NCBI GenBank assembly: GCA_919902995.1
Contig: CAKKSD010000031.1
Coordinates: 1 to 55,375 of the forward strand
Source: Thermodesulfovibrionia bacterium
GTDB taxonomy: Bacteria > Nitrospirota > Thermodesulfovibrionia > JACRGW01
DNA length: 55,375 nt
Reading direction: 5' to 3'
Position 1 is the stretch's first letter. Each line of letters starts with the position of its first letter. The notes under the pieces were generated by a model. It saw only the letters and a program-made list of their open reading frames with translations, was not told the origin of the DNA and did no database searches. Below, piece by piece: positions 46,222-55,323 of the stretch. The position numbers were made by a program, and so were the translations under genes.

Positions 46222-46335
46222 AAAAGCAATGGGATCTGGCCTACACATATGGCAAACAATTAGAGACGCAAAAGCTTGCATCTCTACATCAAGGTAAATA
46301 TGAAAAATTGTCACAGGCGCTTTTGTTCTGTCTTG
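46222..46335. repeat. Second palindrome-plus-motif repeat unit
   Basis: TAGAGACGCAA and TTGCATCTCTA (46261-46287, one arm mismatch) are followed by the shared spacer and the CACAGGCGCTTTTGTTCTG motif (46312-46335). It corresponds to 44441-44555 over roughly 110 bases. It lies between the third ATPase and the toxin-antitoxin pair. Confidence 0.7.
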
Positions 46336-46424
46336 CGAACTCGGCTAAATAACACTTGCTTTTTCATCAATATCTGGTAGACTACAATTAAGACTTAATT
46401 TAATCCCATACAAAGGAGGATGAA

Positions 46425-46709
46425 ATGAAACTAAGCACAGCCGTCAAACCCATAAGCCATATTAAATCCCACGCATCGGAGGTAATCAGTGAGATATCTG
46501 AAACCGGCAATCCAGTTGTCGTAACCGTAAACGGAGAGGCGCGGGTAATAATTCAGGACATAAAGGAATATGAAAAAGACCGCGAAAGCATGGCTATATT
46601 GAAGATGCTGGCAATGGGAAGAAAAGACATGCTTGAGGGCAGGCATAAACCAATTCATCAGGCATTCAGTGAATTAAAAAAGAAAATACGCGCTGCTGAA
46701 AAACTGTGA
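46425..46709 (+). CDS. Phd/YefM-type antitoxin
   Basis: A 94-residue antitoxin: the N-terminal DNA-binding fold (MKLSTAVKPISHIKSHASEV, GNPVVVTVNGEARVIIQDIKEYE) and a charged C-terminal tail that would wrap the toxin. AAAGGAGGATGAA precedes the ATG. The stop overlaps the toxin start by four bases (GTGA). Such pairs usually repress their own promoter. Confidence 0.92.
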   Translation: MKLSTAVKPISHIKSHASEVISEISETGNPVVVTVNGEARVIIQDIKEYEKDRESMAILKMLAMGRKDMLEGRHKPIHQAFSELKKKIRAAEKL

Positions 46710-47035
46710 AGTACGAAGTCCGCATTACCGGCGTTGCCCAGGACGACCTTTACTCAATCTATAGGTATGTTGCCAACAATGACTCGTCGGCAAAAGCAAA
46801 CCATCTGTTTGACAATATTGAAAAAGCTATGTCTTCTCTTGAGGCAATGCCTTCGCGCGGCAATTACCCCCCTGAGTTGCAACGGTGGGGAATATTTGAT
46901 TTCAGGGAGATATTTTTCAAACCCTACCGCATCATATATGAAATCAGAAACAAAACGGTTTTCATTCATGCCGTTCTTGACGGCAGGCGCAATTGCGAAG
47001 ACTTTTTACAGCAACGGCTTCTGGGAGCACTATGA
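46706..47035 (+). CDS. RelE/ParE-type toxin
   Basis: A 109-residue toxin starting at GTG 46706: VRITGVAQDDLYSIYRYVAN, SLEAMPSRGNYPPEL, FKPYRIIYEI and VFIHAVLDGRRN match the ParE/RelE fold. The conserved pattern favours ParE-like over mRNA-cutting RelE, but the target cannot be fixed from sequence. It is coupled to the upstream Phd-type antitoxin and may stabilise the island. Confidence 0.9.
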   Translation: MKYEVRITGVAQDDLYSIYRYVANNDSSAKANHLFDNIEKAMSSLEAMPSRGNYPPELQRWGIFDFREIFFKPYRIIYEIRNKTVFIHAVLDGRRNCEDFLQQRLLGAL

Positions 47036-47449
47036 ACAAGCCTTTGACGCTTTATTCTCCTGTCATCCCGAACTTGATTCGGGATCTATTTTTTGTTTTT
47101 AAGGAAGGAGATGCTGAAACAAGCCTGCCCTGAAGAGATTCTGAACCAAGTTCAGAATGACACTTTCAGGGTTCAGCATGACAAATAAAATGTCTTTGCT
47201 GAAGAGGTGGAAGTGGGTAAGGCTGGAAGCGGAAAAAGGGGAGAGGCTGATTTACTTATAGAATGGTAATATTCCCTGTTTTCCCAAAGCCTGCAACGAT
47301 TCTCAATTTCACATCCGCAGAGAATCTTTCTTTGACTCTTCCTGCTGATTGGTGATTTATTAAAGGCCCGAAGGGTAAGGAAGCGTGCCAAAGTTTAAGG
47401 TAGGCTTTACAGAAAAAGCCCTTTGAGGGATTCACAGAGGTTTCATCTT
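47036..47449. repeat. Gap between toxin gene and tRNA-Leu with interspersed repeats
   Basis: CTGTCATCCCGAACTTGATT, its inner complement, GATTCTGAACC and TTCAGAATGACA (47058-47189) form a nested palindrome. The remaining 260 bases contain no convincing gene. This is the right end of the island, next to the tRNA 3' end, where an attachment site would be expected; no duplicate of the tRNA end was seen on the other side. Confidence 0.6.
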
Positions 47450-47534
47450 TGGTGCGAGAGGGGGGAGTTGAACCCCCACGGTTTTACCCACTGGATCCTA
47501 AGTCCAGCGCGTCTGCCAGTTCCGCCACCCTCGC
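47450..47534 (-). tRNA. tRNA-Leu (anticodon UAG)
   Basis: The minus strand folds as an 85-base class II tRNA: acceptor GCGAGGG/CTCTCGC, a D arm with GGCAGAC, anticodon arm CTGGA-CTTAGGA-TCCAG (anticodon UAG), a variable arm, T loop GTTCAACTC, and an encoded CCA at 47452-47450. The 3' end points at the accessory island, the usual side for integration. Confidence 0.95.
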
Positions 47535-47636
47535 AAATATTTTCCCCCTTTGAAATTTAACACATTACCCTAAAGATTTTCAATAAGCCTTTTTCATATA
47601 CAGTTTTTACAATCTCTTTATGAATAAAATATTCCC

Positions 47637-47665
47637 TTGACATCCACCATAATATCAGATAAAGT
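47637..47665 (+). promoter_or_regulatory. Candidate sigma-70 promoter for the zinc-ribbon gene
   Basis: TTGACA (47637-47642) and TAAAGT (47660-47665) are separated by 17 bases. The predicted leader to ATG 47775 is about 100 bases. Confidence 0.45.
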
Positions 47666-47774
47666 TTTAAACTTTAAGAATAAAGATAAACAATAAATGT
47701 TAGAGTTAAACAGCCTTGGTATTGCCATTTAGATATGAGCTGCTGAGGCAAGGACTCACAGAGGAGGTTGAGAT

Positions 47775-48707
47775 ATGGTCTGTCCTAATTGCGGAAGAGA
47801 AGTTAAAACAGGCAGTCAATTTTGTCCTGGATGCGGTAATCAAATTGGAGAAGTAGTATCATCAGGTCCATCTCCCCAGGTGTCTGGTGCTCTTGAGATA
47901 AAGCCCAAGAAAAAGATGAAATTATGGATAAAGGTCCTTCTCGGTCTTGCCCTGGTAATCGTTATTGTTGTTATCCTCGCCCTTATGTTAACAAGTGGGA
48001 TGGTGAAGACCATAGAGGCTCAGCTTCAAGCACTGAAGGCTGGCGATATCGCTACTGCTTACTCATACACCTCCAAGGATTTCCAAGCAACAACCTCGCT
48101 CAATAAATTTAAAAGGTTTGTCTCTGAGTATCCAGCACTTTCAAAGAACAAATCCCATAGCTTCAATGAGAGAGTGAGTGAGGGGAATATAGGGACTGTA
48201 AGTGGAACACTAACATCTTCTGACGAAGGAGTCACTCCGGTCAAATATCAGCTTGTCAAGGAAGGAGGGACATGGAAGATTCTGAACATTACCCTCAATG
48301 CTCCTGGACTTCCAACCCGTACTGTACAGCCACCTGCACCAGCGCCTGAAGCCCGTCCTCCTGTTGCCTCTGCAATGAAGATAGTTAAGATAGATGCTGG
48401 AACCACGACAGATGGCAGGGGCATTGTGAACAAGCCTCTGACGGTATTCCGCCCTGATTCAAGAGAGATTTCTATAAGTGTCTATATTGCAAACGGAGTC
48501 AAAGGTGTTGATATTTCCACTTTCCTGGAGCTCACAGACAGCGGGGAAAAAACAAAACCTATCTCTCAGCATCTTGAAAATAACGGAGATACAATCTCTC
48601 TCTTTTCCTTTACATCACCACCGCAGGGATGGCCAAAAGGGAAGTACCGCATTCATGTGGAAACATCCAGGGGATTGAAAAAATCCGTATCCTTCCATGT
48701 GCGGTAG
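47775..48707 (+). CDS. Zinc-ribbon membrane-anchored protein, unknown function
   Basis: The 310-residue protein has an N-terminal zinc ribbon (CPNCGREVKTGSQFCPGCG), a single membrane helix (about 58-78), a DUF4864/DUF4878-like lipocalin-type domain (about 80-170; QLQALKAGDIATAYSYTS), a proline-rich linker and a C-terminal beta domain. The zinc ribbon is probably cytoplasmic and the rest extracytoplasmic. GGAGG lies near the ATG. The role is unknown; the second zinc-ribbon gene downstream may be related. Confidence 0.75.
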   Translation: MVCPNCGREVKTGSQFCPGCGNQIGEVVSSGPSPQVSGALEIKPKKKMKLWIKVLLGLALVIVIVVILALMLTSGMVKTIEAQLQALKAGDIATAYSYTSKDFQATTSLNKFKRFVSEYPALSKNKSHSFNERVSEGNIGTVSGTLTSSDEGVTPVKYQLVKEGGTWKILNITLNAPGLPTRTVQPPAPAPEARPPVASAMKIVKIDAGTTTDGRGIVNKPLTVFRPDSREISISVYIANGVKGVDISTFLELTDSGEKTKPISQHLENNGDTISLFSFTSPPQGWPKGKYRIHVETSRGLKKSVSFHVR

Positions 48708-48833
48708 GATTGAAAAACATGGTTAACTGGGGAAATCTGAAATATGCGGCTGATTCAACATGTGACGCAATTACAGTCTGAACTCCCTTGATTGTCTGGA
48801 GTCATCATAAACTTTGGAAAGGAGCGACATAAA

Positions 48834-49340
48834 ATGACAGTCACCAATTTCTGCAGCCAATGCGGATCTAAGCTTGAAGAGGACTCCAACTTCTGTACCA
48901 AATGCGGAGCAAAAGTCGGAGAGGTATCTCCACCTAAGGGAGATTTTACTGGAGAGATTCTTGCGCTTGCCAATGACGTACTACTTGTCCGAGAGGTCGG
49001 ACCCGATCTCATCGAATTCATGAGTAATTCCGAGTCGAAATGGATTCTCGGAAAGATTAAGGTGAAATTTGAGGGACGTGCCAGATTGAATCGAGAGAAA
49101 AAAGAAGTGACATACTGGGATCAAATCAAGAAGACATCATCCGGGTTTGGTGGCGAAGAGATGGGGTTCGGTAAGGAGTCGTTCGTATTAAAGGGGATTG
49201 AGCGGTCAGGAAGCGGTGAGGGATTTGTTCCTTCCGGAGATAAATATAGTTACGATTTTGGAAAGGTACGTGAACTCGTACGGTCGTTTACTGAGAGACA
49301 GGGATGGAAATTCAAGACAACGCTGTTCAAGCCAAAATAA
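48834..49340 (+). CDS. Zinc-ribbon protein, unknown function
   Basis: The 168-residue product begins with a zinc ribbon (FCSQCGSKLEEDSNFCTKCG) closely like that of the preceding gene, then a domain of about 130 residues that is not recognised, with basic and aromatic residues (VRSFTERQGWKFKTTLF at the end). No membrane segment is visible. GAAAGGAGCGACATAAA precedes ATG 48834. It may share the upstream promoter. Confidence 0.7.
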   Translation: MTVTNFCSQCGSKLEEDSNFCTKCGAKVGEVSPPKGDFTGEILALANDVLLVREVGPDLIEFMSNSESKWILGKIKVKFEGRARLNREKKEVTYWDQIKKTSSGFGGEEMGFGKESFVLKGIERSGSGEGFVPSGDKYSYDFGKVRELVRSFTERQGWKFKTTLFKPK

Positions 49341-49361
49341 AAGAGGTGTGTTGAGATTTTT

Positions 49362-50672
49362 TCATTTCTTTATTATTACTCCTTTTAGATCATAGTCTGA
49401 TGCATCTGTAATCTCAATATCAAGAAATGTATCCGTTAACTTCTGGCCCTTTGTCCACTCTACAAATGTAATCCCATCTATCTCGGGGGTCTGTGAGTAT
49501 ATCCTCCCTATAGCGGTCTTACCGTCAATTTCGTCAACAATTGCCCTGAATCTCTTCCCTATCAGTTCTTGATTTTTCTCGAGTGATATTCCTGCCTGAA
49601 CCCTCATGATTTCATCGAATCTCCTCTCCCTGATTGATTCGGGCAGATGTCCTTTAAATCTATAGGCAGGCGTCCCTTCTTCCTTTGAATATTTGAATAC
49701 ACCGAGCTTATCGAATCTTACCTCTTCGACAAAATCTTTCAGATTAAGAAAATCTTCTTCTGTTTCTCCGGGGAATCCGACAATAAAGGTAGTCCTCAAG
49801 GCAATGCCCGGAATCATACGCCTGATCTTCCTTATAAGTTTAAGGTATTCCTTCCTGGTACCTCTTCTACCCATAAGTCTAAGGATCCTGTCTTCAGAGT
49901 GCTGGAGAGGGATGTCAAGATATTTATATATTTTATCCTCCGATGAGATGACCTGAAGGAGTTCATCGTTGATGGCAGATGGATAAAGATAGAGAAGACG
50001 AACATAGAAGTCGCCTTTAATAGATGTTATATCCTTTAAAATAGAACTCAGACCATACCCTTTAAAACTGTATGATGTGATATCCTGGGCAACGAGTATA
50101 AGTTCCCCTATTCCTGATTCGATTTTATTCTCTGCATCTTCTAATATGCTCTCGGGTGAGAAACTCCTGAAGGGTCCTCTTATTGACGGTATCACACAGA
50201 AGGTGCACTTTTTACTGCATCCTTCGGCTATTTTAAGATAAGCGTAAGATTCAGTCTGGAGTCTGGAGTCGGGAGTAGAAAGTCTGTTTAATATTTTAAT
50301 TCTTTGGCTGAGAACTGGGGACTGTGGACTGAGGACTGATTCACAATATTCTACTATTCTATTCTCTTCCCCCACCCCAAAGATAGCATCTATCTCAGGA
50401 ATCTCTTTAAGAAGTTCGTTCCTATACCTCTGTGACAGACATCCAAAGACGATGAGCTTTTTCCCGTTGTTCTTTAACTCAGAGAGCTTGAGTATTTCGT
50501 CAATAGATTCCTTTTTTGCATCCTCTATGAAACCGCATGTATTTATGAGGAGTACATCTGCTTCATCGGGATCGTTCTTAACGGAAAGCCCATTCTCAAG
50601 TAATCTATTTAAGAGATTCTCAGAATCTACCTGATTCTTCGGACATCCTAATGTTAAAAGAGAGATATTCAT
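49362..50672 (-). CDS. rimO: Ribosomal protein S12 methylthiotransferase RimO
   Basis: A radical SAM enzyme that methylthiolates an aspartate of S12. It has the N-terminal MTTase domain ([28 protein letters not shown]), the radical SAM motif [11 protein letters not shown], and a C-terminal TRAM domain. The PKNQVDSE form distinguishes RimO from MiaB. Residues about 111-140, between the two cluster domains, are encoded by two period-7 tracts (50311-50338, 50253-50280). The start overlaps mgsA by four bases. Confidence 0.93.
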   Translation of the reverse strand: MNISLLTLGCPKNQVDSENLLNRLLENGLSVKNDPDEADVLLINTCGFIEDAKKESIDEILKLSELKNNGKKLIVFGCLSQRYRNELLKEIPEIDAIFGVGEENRIVEYCESVLSPQSPVLSQRIKILNRLSTPDSRLQTESYAYLKIAEGCSKKCTFCVIPSIRGPFRSFSPESILEDAENKIESGIGELILVAQDITSYSFKGYGLSSILKDITSIKGDFYVRLLYLYPSAINDELLQVISSEDKIYKYLDIPLQHSEDRILRLMGRRGTRKEYLKLIRKIRRMIPGIALRTTFIVGFPGETEEDFLNLKDFVEEVRFDKLGVFKYSKEEGTPAYRFKGHLPESIRERRFDEIMRVQAGISLEKNQELIGKRFRAIVDEIDGKTAIGRIYSQTPEIDGITFVEWTKGQKLTDTFLDIEITDASDYDLKGVIIKK

Positions 50673-51109
50673 TTCTTCTCATAATCCTCAACAATCCTGC
50701 TGTATTCAGATGACATTAAGGAAGAAGAGACGATGAAGTCTGCAGAAGCCCTGTTACAGGCTATGGGGACATTATAGACAACTGCGATTCTGAGGAGCGC
50801 CTTGACATCCACATCGTGTGGCTGGGGTTCGAGGGGGTCCCAGAAGAATATAACAACATCCATCTCCCCTTCTGCTATCTTTGCTCCTATCTGCTGGTCT
50901 CCACCCAGAGGCCCGCTAAGGAACCTGTTTATCTCGAGTCCGAGTTCTGTCTGGAGCAATTTACCTGTTGTTCCTGTTGCATATAATATATGCTTTGAAA
51001 GTGAACCCTTATTAAACTTTGCCCATTCAAGGAGAGCCCTTTTCTTATTATCATGGGCAACAAGGACTATCCTCTTTTTCCCTGGCATCGAGACTTCTTT
51101 CATTTCCAT
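50669..51109 (-). CDS. mgsA: Methylglyoxal synthase
   Basis: MgsA converts dihydroxyacetone phosphate to methylglyoxal and phosphate. The 146-residue protein has [41 protein letters not shown] and the conserved [20 protein letters not shown], all typical. The start may be the ATG 51109 or 51088. The end overlaps rimO (ATGA), so they are one operon. Confidence 0.95.
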   Translation of the reverse strand: MEMKEVSMPGKKRIVLVAHDNKKRALLEWAKFNKGSLSKHILYATGTTGKLLQTELGLEINRFLSGPLGGDQQIGAKIAEGEMDVVIFFWDPLEPQPHDVDVKALLRIAVVYNVPIACNRASADFIVSSSLMSSEYSRIVEDYEKK

Positions 51110-51134
51110 TCATTCCTCCTAATTTAAATTTAGT

Positions 51135-51330
51135 TTTTGTCATTCTGAGCCCCTCGCTTGTCATTCCGACCCCGCATCCCCGGCCATGCTCCGCATAGTG
51201 GGGCAGGCAAGTGCGGGGGAGGAATGACATATTTTTGCTCGGGACAGGCTCCGCGAAGAATCTCATTTTAAGGATGAGACCCTTCGCTCTGCTCAGGGCG
51301 ACAAATGGCGAAGGGTTCAGAATGATCCAC
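51135..51330. repeat. Interspersed palindromic repeats
   Basis: TTTTTGTCATTCTGAGCC and TTCAGAATGA, with CCCGCATCCCC and GTGCGGGGGAGG inside, form several nested arms between mgsA and the ferredoxin gene. No gene is seen. Confidence 0.65.
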
Positions 51331-51343
51331 AAGTATTATCTTT

Positions 51344-51532
51344 TTAATCCTCTTCTATTGTTATCGCTCCTTCGGGGCAGTTTTCGGCTGCTGCCTCACA
51401 GCAGTTTGCAAAGTCGCAGCCCTCAGGGTCTATGACCTTTGACTTTTCATCTATGAGTTGAAATACTGCAGGGCACAACGCCTCACAGTTGCCACAGCCT
51501 GTACATTTATTTTCGTCGACAACAGGTCTCAT
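51344..51532 (-). CDS. Ferredoxin, [4Fe-4S], 62 residues
   Basis: CTGCGNCEALCP supplies three cluster ligands and NCPEGAI the fourth; additional cysteines occur in GCDFANCC. It is a paralogue of the ferredoxin at 21409. Its start overlaps the upstream gene by four bases (ATGA), suggesting a functional link, perhaps as electron donor to that protein. Confidence 0.88.
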   Translation of the reverse strand: MRPVVDENKCTGCGNCEALCPAVFQLIDEKSKVIDPEGCDFANCCEAAAENCPEGAITIEED

Positions 51533-52461
51533 ATCCTTTCGAGCACAGCAGCAGCAAGGAGAGGAAACATAACCTCATGATGGCCGGTGAGGGCATAACC
51601 TTTACCTCCGGGTCTTGCAAGTACATTAACGGATGGTCTGTAATGCTGGATAAAATCCATATTCACAGTAGTAAATTTTTTTACCTTATGTCCGAGATTT
51701 CTTGCAATTGTAAGCGCCTTTAAGAATACCTCAGGCATTATGACAGCTGAGCCGAGGTTTATATAGACCCCTCCTTCGAGTTGGGAGATGACCGATGTAA
51801 AAGTCCTGAAATCTATATGGCTTCCTTCTCCTATGGCAGAACCATCAGCAGAAGGGTGCATATGGATTATATCTGTCCCGATTGCGACATGGACTGTGAC
51901 AGGGATATTGAGTTTAGCACCTGTAGCGAGGATGCTTTTATCCTTATAGGGATACCTGCCTCTAAGTATTTCTCTCCCGATAGATTCCCCTATGCCAATT
52001 TTCTTTGATACACCTTTGATTATCGCCTGATTGAGTATTTTGCCTGTTTCCTCTGCCATACCAAAACTGCCATGGATTAAACTTTCTGCTACATCCTCTG
52101 AGGTCTTTCCTGCTGAGGCGAGCTCGAAATCATGGATAATCCCTGCACCATTCATCGCAATGGCAGTTATGATTCTTCTTCTCATCAGGTCAATAATAAT
52201 GGGATTGAGCCCAACCTTTACAGGATGTGCACCCATACCCAAGACAATTGGTTTCCTCTTTCTATAAGCCTTTGCGATTGTATCTGCTACCTCTTTGAAG
52301 TCTTTGGCAGCAAGTATACCGGGTAATGAGCTAAGAAAATCCTTAAAACTCTTTCCGGGTTTAAAGGGTGTCCCAAAATCCGAGAGCGAAACCTTAGACA
52401 TCCTGCGTTTCAAGGGATAGGTCTTTACCTTTTTAAGGTCGATAGGGCTAAATTTCTTCAA
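51529..52461 (-). CDS. Deoxyhypusine synthase-like protein
   Basis: The 310-residue product resembles a bacterial family related to deoxyhypusine synthase, an NAD-binding Rossmann-like fold: MGAHPVKVGLNPIIIDLM, MNGAGIIHDFELA, VHVAIGTDIIHMHP and YINLGSAVIMPEVF. True deoxyhypusine synthesis needs eIF5A and is not expected here, so the substrate is unknown. The role may involve the co-encoded ferredoxin. A consensus-like promoter lies upstream. Confidence 0.65.
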   Translation of the reverse strand: MKKFSPIDLKKVKTYPLKRRMSKVSLSDFGTPFKPGKSFKDFLSSLPGILAAKDFKEVADTIAKAYRKRKPIVLGMGAHPVKVGLNPIIIDLMRRRIITAIAMNGAGIIHDFELASAGKTSEDVAESLIHGSFGMAEETGKILNQAIIKGVSKKIGIGESIGREILRGRYPYKDKSILATGAKLNIPVTVHVAIGTDIIHMHPSADGSAIGEGSHIDFRTFTSVISQLEGGVYINLGSAVIMPEVFLKALTIARNLGHKVKKFTTVNMDFIQHYRPSVNVLARPGGKGYALTGHHEVMFPLLAAAVLERI

Positions 52462-52517
52462 AATCAGTCTGCCTTATTTTGTCTTCTCTTTTTTATTATG
52501 TCCAGAATGTGAAACTG

Positions 52518-52546
52518 ATATTATCATCGGAACAGTTATATGTCAA
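52518..52546 (-). promoter_or_regulatory. Sigma-70 promoter for the deoxyhypusine synthase-like gene
   Basis: On the minus strand TTGACA (52546-52541) and TAATAT (52523-52518) are separated by 17 bases. It drives away from the polymerase gene at 52596, giving a leader of about 50 bases. Confidence 0.65.
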
Positions 52547-52595
52547 CCCAATATAGGTAGTTTCAAAAAACCCTCTGCTATGCTAATATTAATTA

Positions 52596-55250
52596 ATGGA
52601 TATTATAACGAGCCATACAAATGCCGATTTTGATTCCCTGGCATCTATGGTTGCTGCAAAGAAGTTATATCCGGAGGCGAAGGTTGTTTTCCCGGGTTCG
52701 CAGGAAAAGGGAATAAGGGACTTCTTTCATAAAACCAACTATGATCTTCCTTTTGACAAGATAAAAAATATAAAATTACAGGAGATATCGAGACTTATCC
52801 TTGTGGATACGCGGAGCCCAGGAAGGATAGGAAGATTCGCCGATATCATAGGAAGATCTGGACTTAAGATTCATATCTATGACCACCACCCTTTTATTAG
52901 AGGTGATATAAAAGGTGAGGAAGAACTAATAGAGGAGGTAGGTGCTACCACCACCATTTTCATAGAAATCCTGAAAGATAAAGGTATCGAGATAACCCCT
53001 ATGGAGGCAACAATCTTTGCCCTCGGGATATATGAAGAGACAGGGTCGCTTACCTTTCCTACGACTACTGAAAGAGACCTTTTAGCGGTTGCTTACATTA
53101 TCTCCAAGGGTGCTGACCTCAAGGTGGTATCAGATTTTATAACAAGAGAACTCGACCGGGAACAGTTAAGTCTTCTTAATGAACTCATCCAGTCAAGTAA
53201 GAGTTACCTCATAGGAGGTATAAAGGTTGTTGTGGCAACAGCCTCCACAGAAAAATATTTGCCTGAACTGGCAGTCCTTGTCCACAAGATGAGGGATATG
53301 GAAGGATTGGATGTACTCTTTGTGGCTGTGAGGATGGATGAGAGAATCCATATGGTTGCAAGAAGCAGGGTCCCTTCAGTCGATGTAAGGGAGATAGCCT
53401 CTGAATTTGGAGGAGGTGGTCATTCTACTGCCTCATATGCAATGATAAGGGATATTTCATTAAATGAGTTTGAATCTAAACTTGTTGATGTCTTAAGAAA
53501 AAAGATTATAGCAAAAGATACAGCAAGAAGGATTATGACATCCCCTGTAAAGACAATCCAGGATTCTACCACAATTAAAGAGGCAGAGGATGTTATGACC
53601 CGTTATGGTGTGAATGTACTCCCCGTGCTTAAAGGAGAGGCCTTCCTTGGTCTTATATCGAGGGAGGTTGTTGAGAAATCCCTTTTTCATAATCTTGGAG
53701 AAACCAGGGTCTCAGAACTTATGACAACCGATGTACATATAGCCACCGTTGATACCCCTGTGAGCAAGATTGAAGAGACGATGATAGAACATAACCAGAG
53801 GTTTATGCCGGTTCTGGATGGATCAAGAATTCTTGGTGCGATTACAAGGACAGACCTTCTTAGATCACTCCATGAGGACATCCTTAGAAAAGAGAGGATC
53901 CCTGAGGAAGGGTTGGTAAAAGGGGGCGGTCTTAGGAAGAATGTAGCAGCATTGATGGAAGACAGACTCCCTGCGAAAGTTATAGAAACCCTTAAAAAGG
54001 TCGGCTCTATTGCAGAAGGTTTCGGGTTCTCCGCTTATCTTGTTGGGGGGATTGTGAGGGATATACTCCTTGCACCGAACCTTATTCAGGATGAAAGTCT
54101 TGATATCGATATTGTAATAGAAGGAGATGGGATAGCATTTGCTAATCGTATATCTAAAGAGCTATCAGTAAGAGTAAAGAGCCACCAGAAATTCGGGACT
54201 GCCGTGATTCTCCTCCAGGATGGACTTAAATTTGATGTTGCTACAGCGAGGACAGAGTATTACAAATCACCAGGGGCATTACCTACAGTAGAGATAAGCT
54301 CTATAAAGAAGGACCTTTACAGGAGGGACTTTACGATTAACTCTTTATCGATAAAGCTTAACGCGAAAGAGTACGGTACCCTTGTCGATTTCTTCGGAGG
54401 GCAGAGGGATTTAAAGGATAAGGTTATAAGGATACTCCATAATCTGAGTTTTATAGAAGACCCCACAAGAGTCTTCAGGGCTATCAGGTTTGAGCAGAGG
54501 TTCAACTTCAAGATAGGGAAACATACAGCCAATCTGATAAAGTCTGCTGTTAAGATGGATCTGTTTCATAAGCTATCAGGGCCGAGGCTCTATGGGGAAC
54601 TTGTTCTGATCTTTTCCGAGGCGGAGCCCCTTAAGGCTTTAAAAAGGATGGCTGAGTTCGACCTCCTCCGTTTTATCCATCCAAGGCTTGTTTTCACTAA
54701 GGGTCTTGAGGCGATCTTTGAAGGTATCCAGGAGACCCTGTCATGGTTCAAACTCCTCTTTCTTGAAGGAAAGATAGAAAAATGGCTTATCTTTTTCGTG
54801 TGTATGATGGATGAACTCAAGAATGATGAAGTCACTGAGACATGTGAACGCCTTTCTATCCCGGAAAGGTTAAGAGAGAAAATCCTGAAGGGCAGAGAAG
54901 ATACAAGGGTCATTCTCTATGAATTTTTTAAGGAGAAGAGGATGAAGCCGAACAGGATATATAGACTCCTCAAACCCATTCCCTTAGAGATTCTTCTCTT
55001 TATGATGGCGAAGGCTAAGGATGAGACCTCTAAGAGGTATATCTCTCTTCATCTTACAGAACTTCAGAAGGTTAAGGTTAGTCTTAGCGGTAGTGATCTT
55101 AAAGAAATGGGGATAGAACCCGGTCCACTTTATAAAAAGATTCTTGACAGACTCCTTGAGGGGAGGCTTAATGGAGAGATAAGAAGCAAGGCAGAAGAAA
55201 AGAGATTCGTCAGAGAAAATTATTTAAAAAAGGTCAGTAACAGACCTTGA
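52596..55250 (+). CDS. DHH-CBS-poly(A)/CCA polymerase fusion
   Basis: An 884-residue protein: N-terminal DHH phosphoesterase (about 1-300; TSHTNADFDSL, LVDTRSPG, YDHHPFI, DHHA1-like GGGGHSTA), two CBS domains (about 310-430), and a class II poly(A)/CCA nucleotidyltransferase (about 465 to the end; LVGGIVRDILL, SLDIDIVIEGDG, TARTEYYKSPGALP, RRDFTINSLSI, DPTRVFRAIRFEQRF). This architecture is known in Nitrospirota, Aquificae and Deltaproteobacteria, where the protein adds A or CCA to tRNA ends. The DHH part may bind or cleave small nucleotides. Confidence 0.93.
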   Translation: MDIITSHTNADFDSLASMVAAKKLYPEAKVVFPGSQEKGIRDFFHKTNYDLPFDKIKNIKLQEISRLILVDTRSPGRIGRFADIIGRSGLKIHIYDHHPFIRGDIKGEEELIEEVGATTTIFIEILKDKGIEITPMEATIFALGIYEETGSLTFPTTTERDLLAVAYIISKGADLKVVSDFITRELDREQLSLLNELIQSSKSYLIGGIKVVVATASTEKYLPELAVLVHKMRDMEGLDVLFVAVRMDERIHMVARSRVPSVDVREIASEFGGGGHSTASYAMIRDISLNEFESKLVDVLRKKIIAKDTARRIMTSPVKTIQDSTTIKEAEDVMTRYGVNVLPVLKGEAFLGLISREVVEKSLFHNLGETRVSELMTTDVHIATVDTPVSKIEETMIEHNQRFMPVLDGSRILGAITRTDLLRSLHEDILRKERIPEEGLVKGGGLRKNVAALMEDRLPAKVIETLKKVGSIAEGFGFSAYLVGGIVRDILLAPNLIQDESLDIDIVIEGDGIAFANRISKELSVRVKSHQKFGTAVILLQDGLKFDVATARTEYYKSPGALPTVEISSIKKDLYRRDFTINSLSIKLNAKEYGTLVDFFGGQRDLKDKVIRILHNLSFIEDPTRVFRAIRFEQRFNFKIGKHTANLIKSAVKMDLFHKLSGPRLYGELVLIFSEAEPLKALKRMAEFDLLRFIHPRLVFTKGLEAIFEGIQETLSWFKLLFLEGKIEKWLIFFVCMMDELKNDEVTETCERLSIPERLREKILKGREDTRVILYEFFKEKRMKPNRIYRLLKPIPLEILLFMMAKAKDETSKRYISLHLTELQKVKVSLSGSDLKEMGIEPGPLYKKILDRLLEGRLNGEIRSKAEEKRFVRENYLKKVSNRP

Positions 55251-55323
55251 GTCCGAAATAGTAACAGCAACACTCGTTATCGAGGTCATTGATGAACAGT
55301 CTCTCTACACCATCCTGAAATGC

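Noticed and set aside
47173-47391. Minus-strand 72-codon frame before the tRNA
   Set aside because: No family resemblance, no ribosome site, and part of it overlaps the dispersed repeat.
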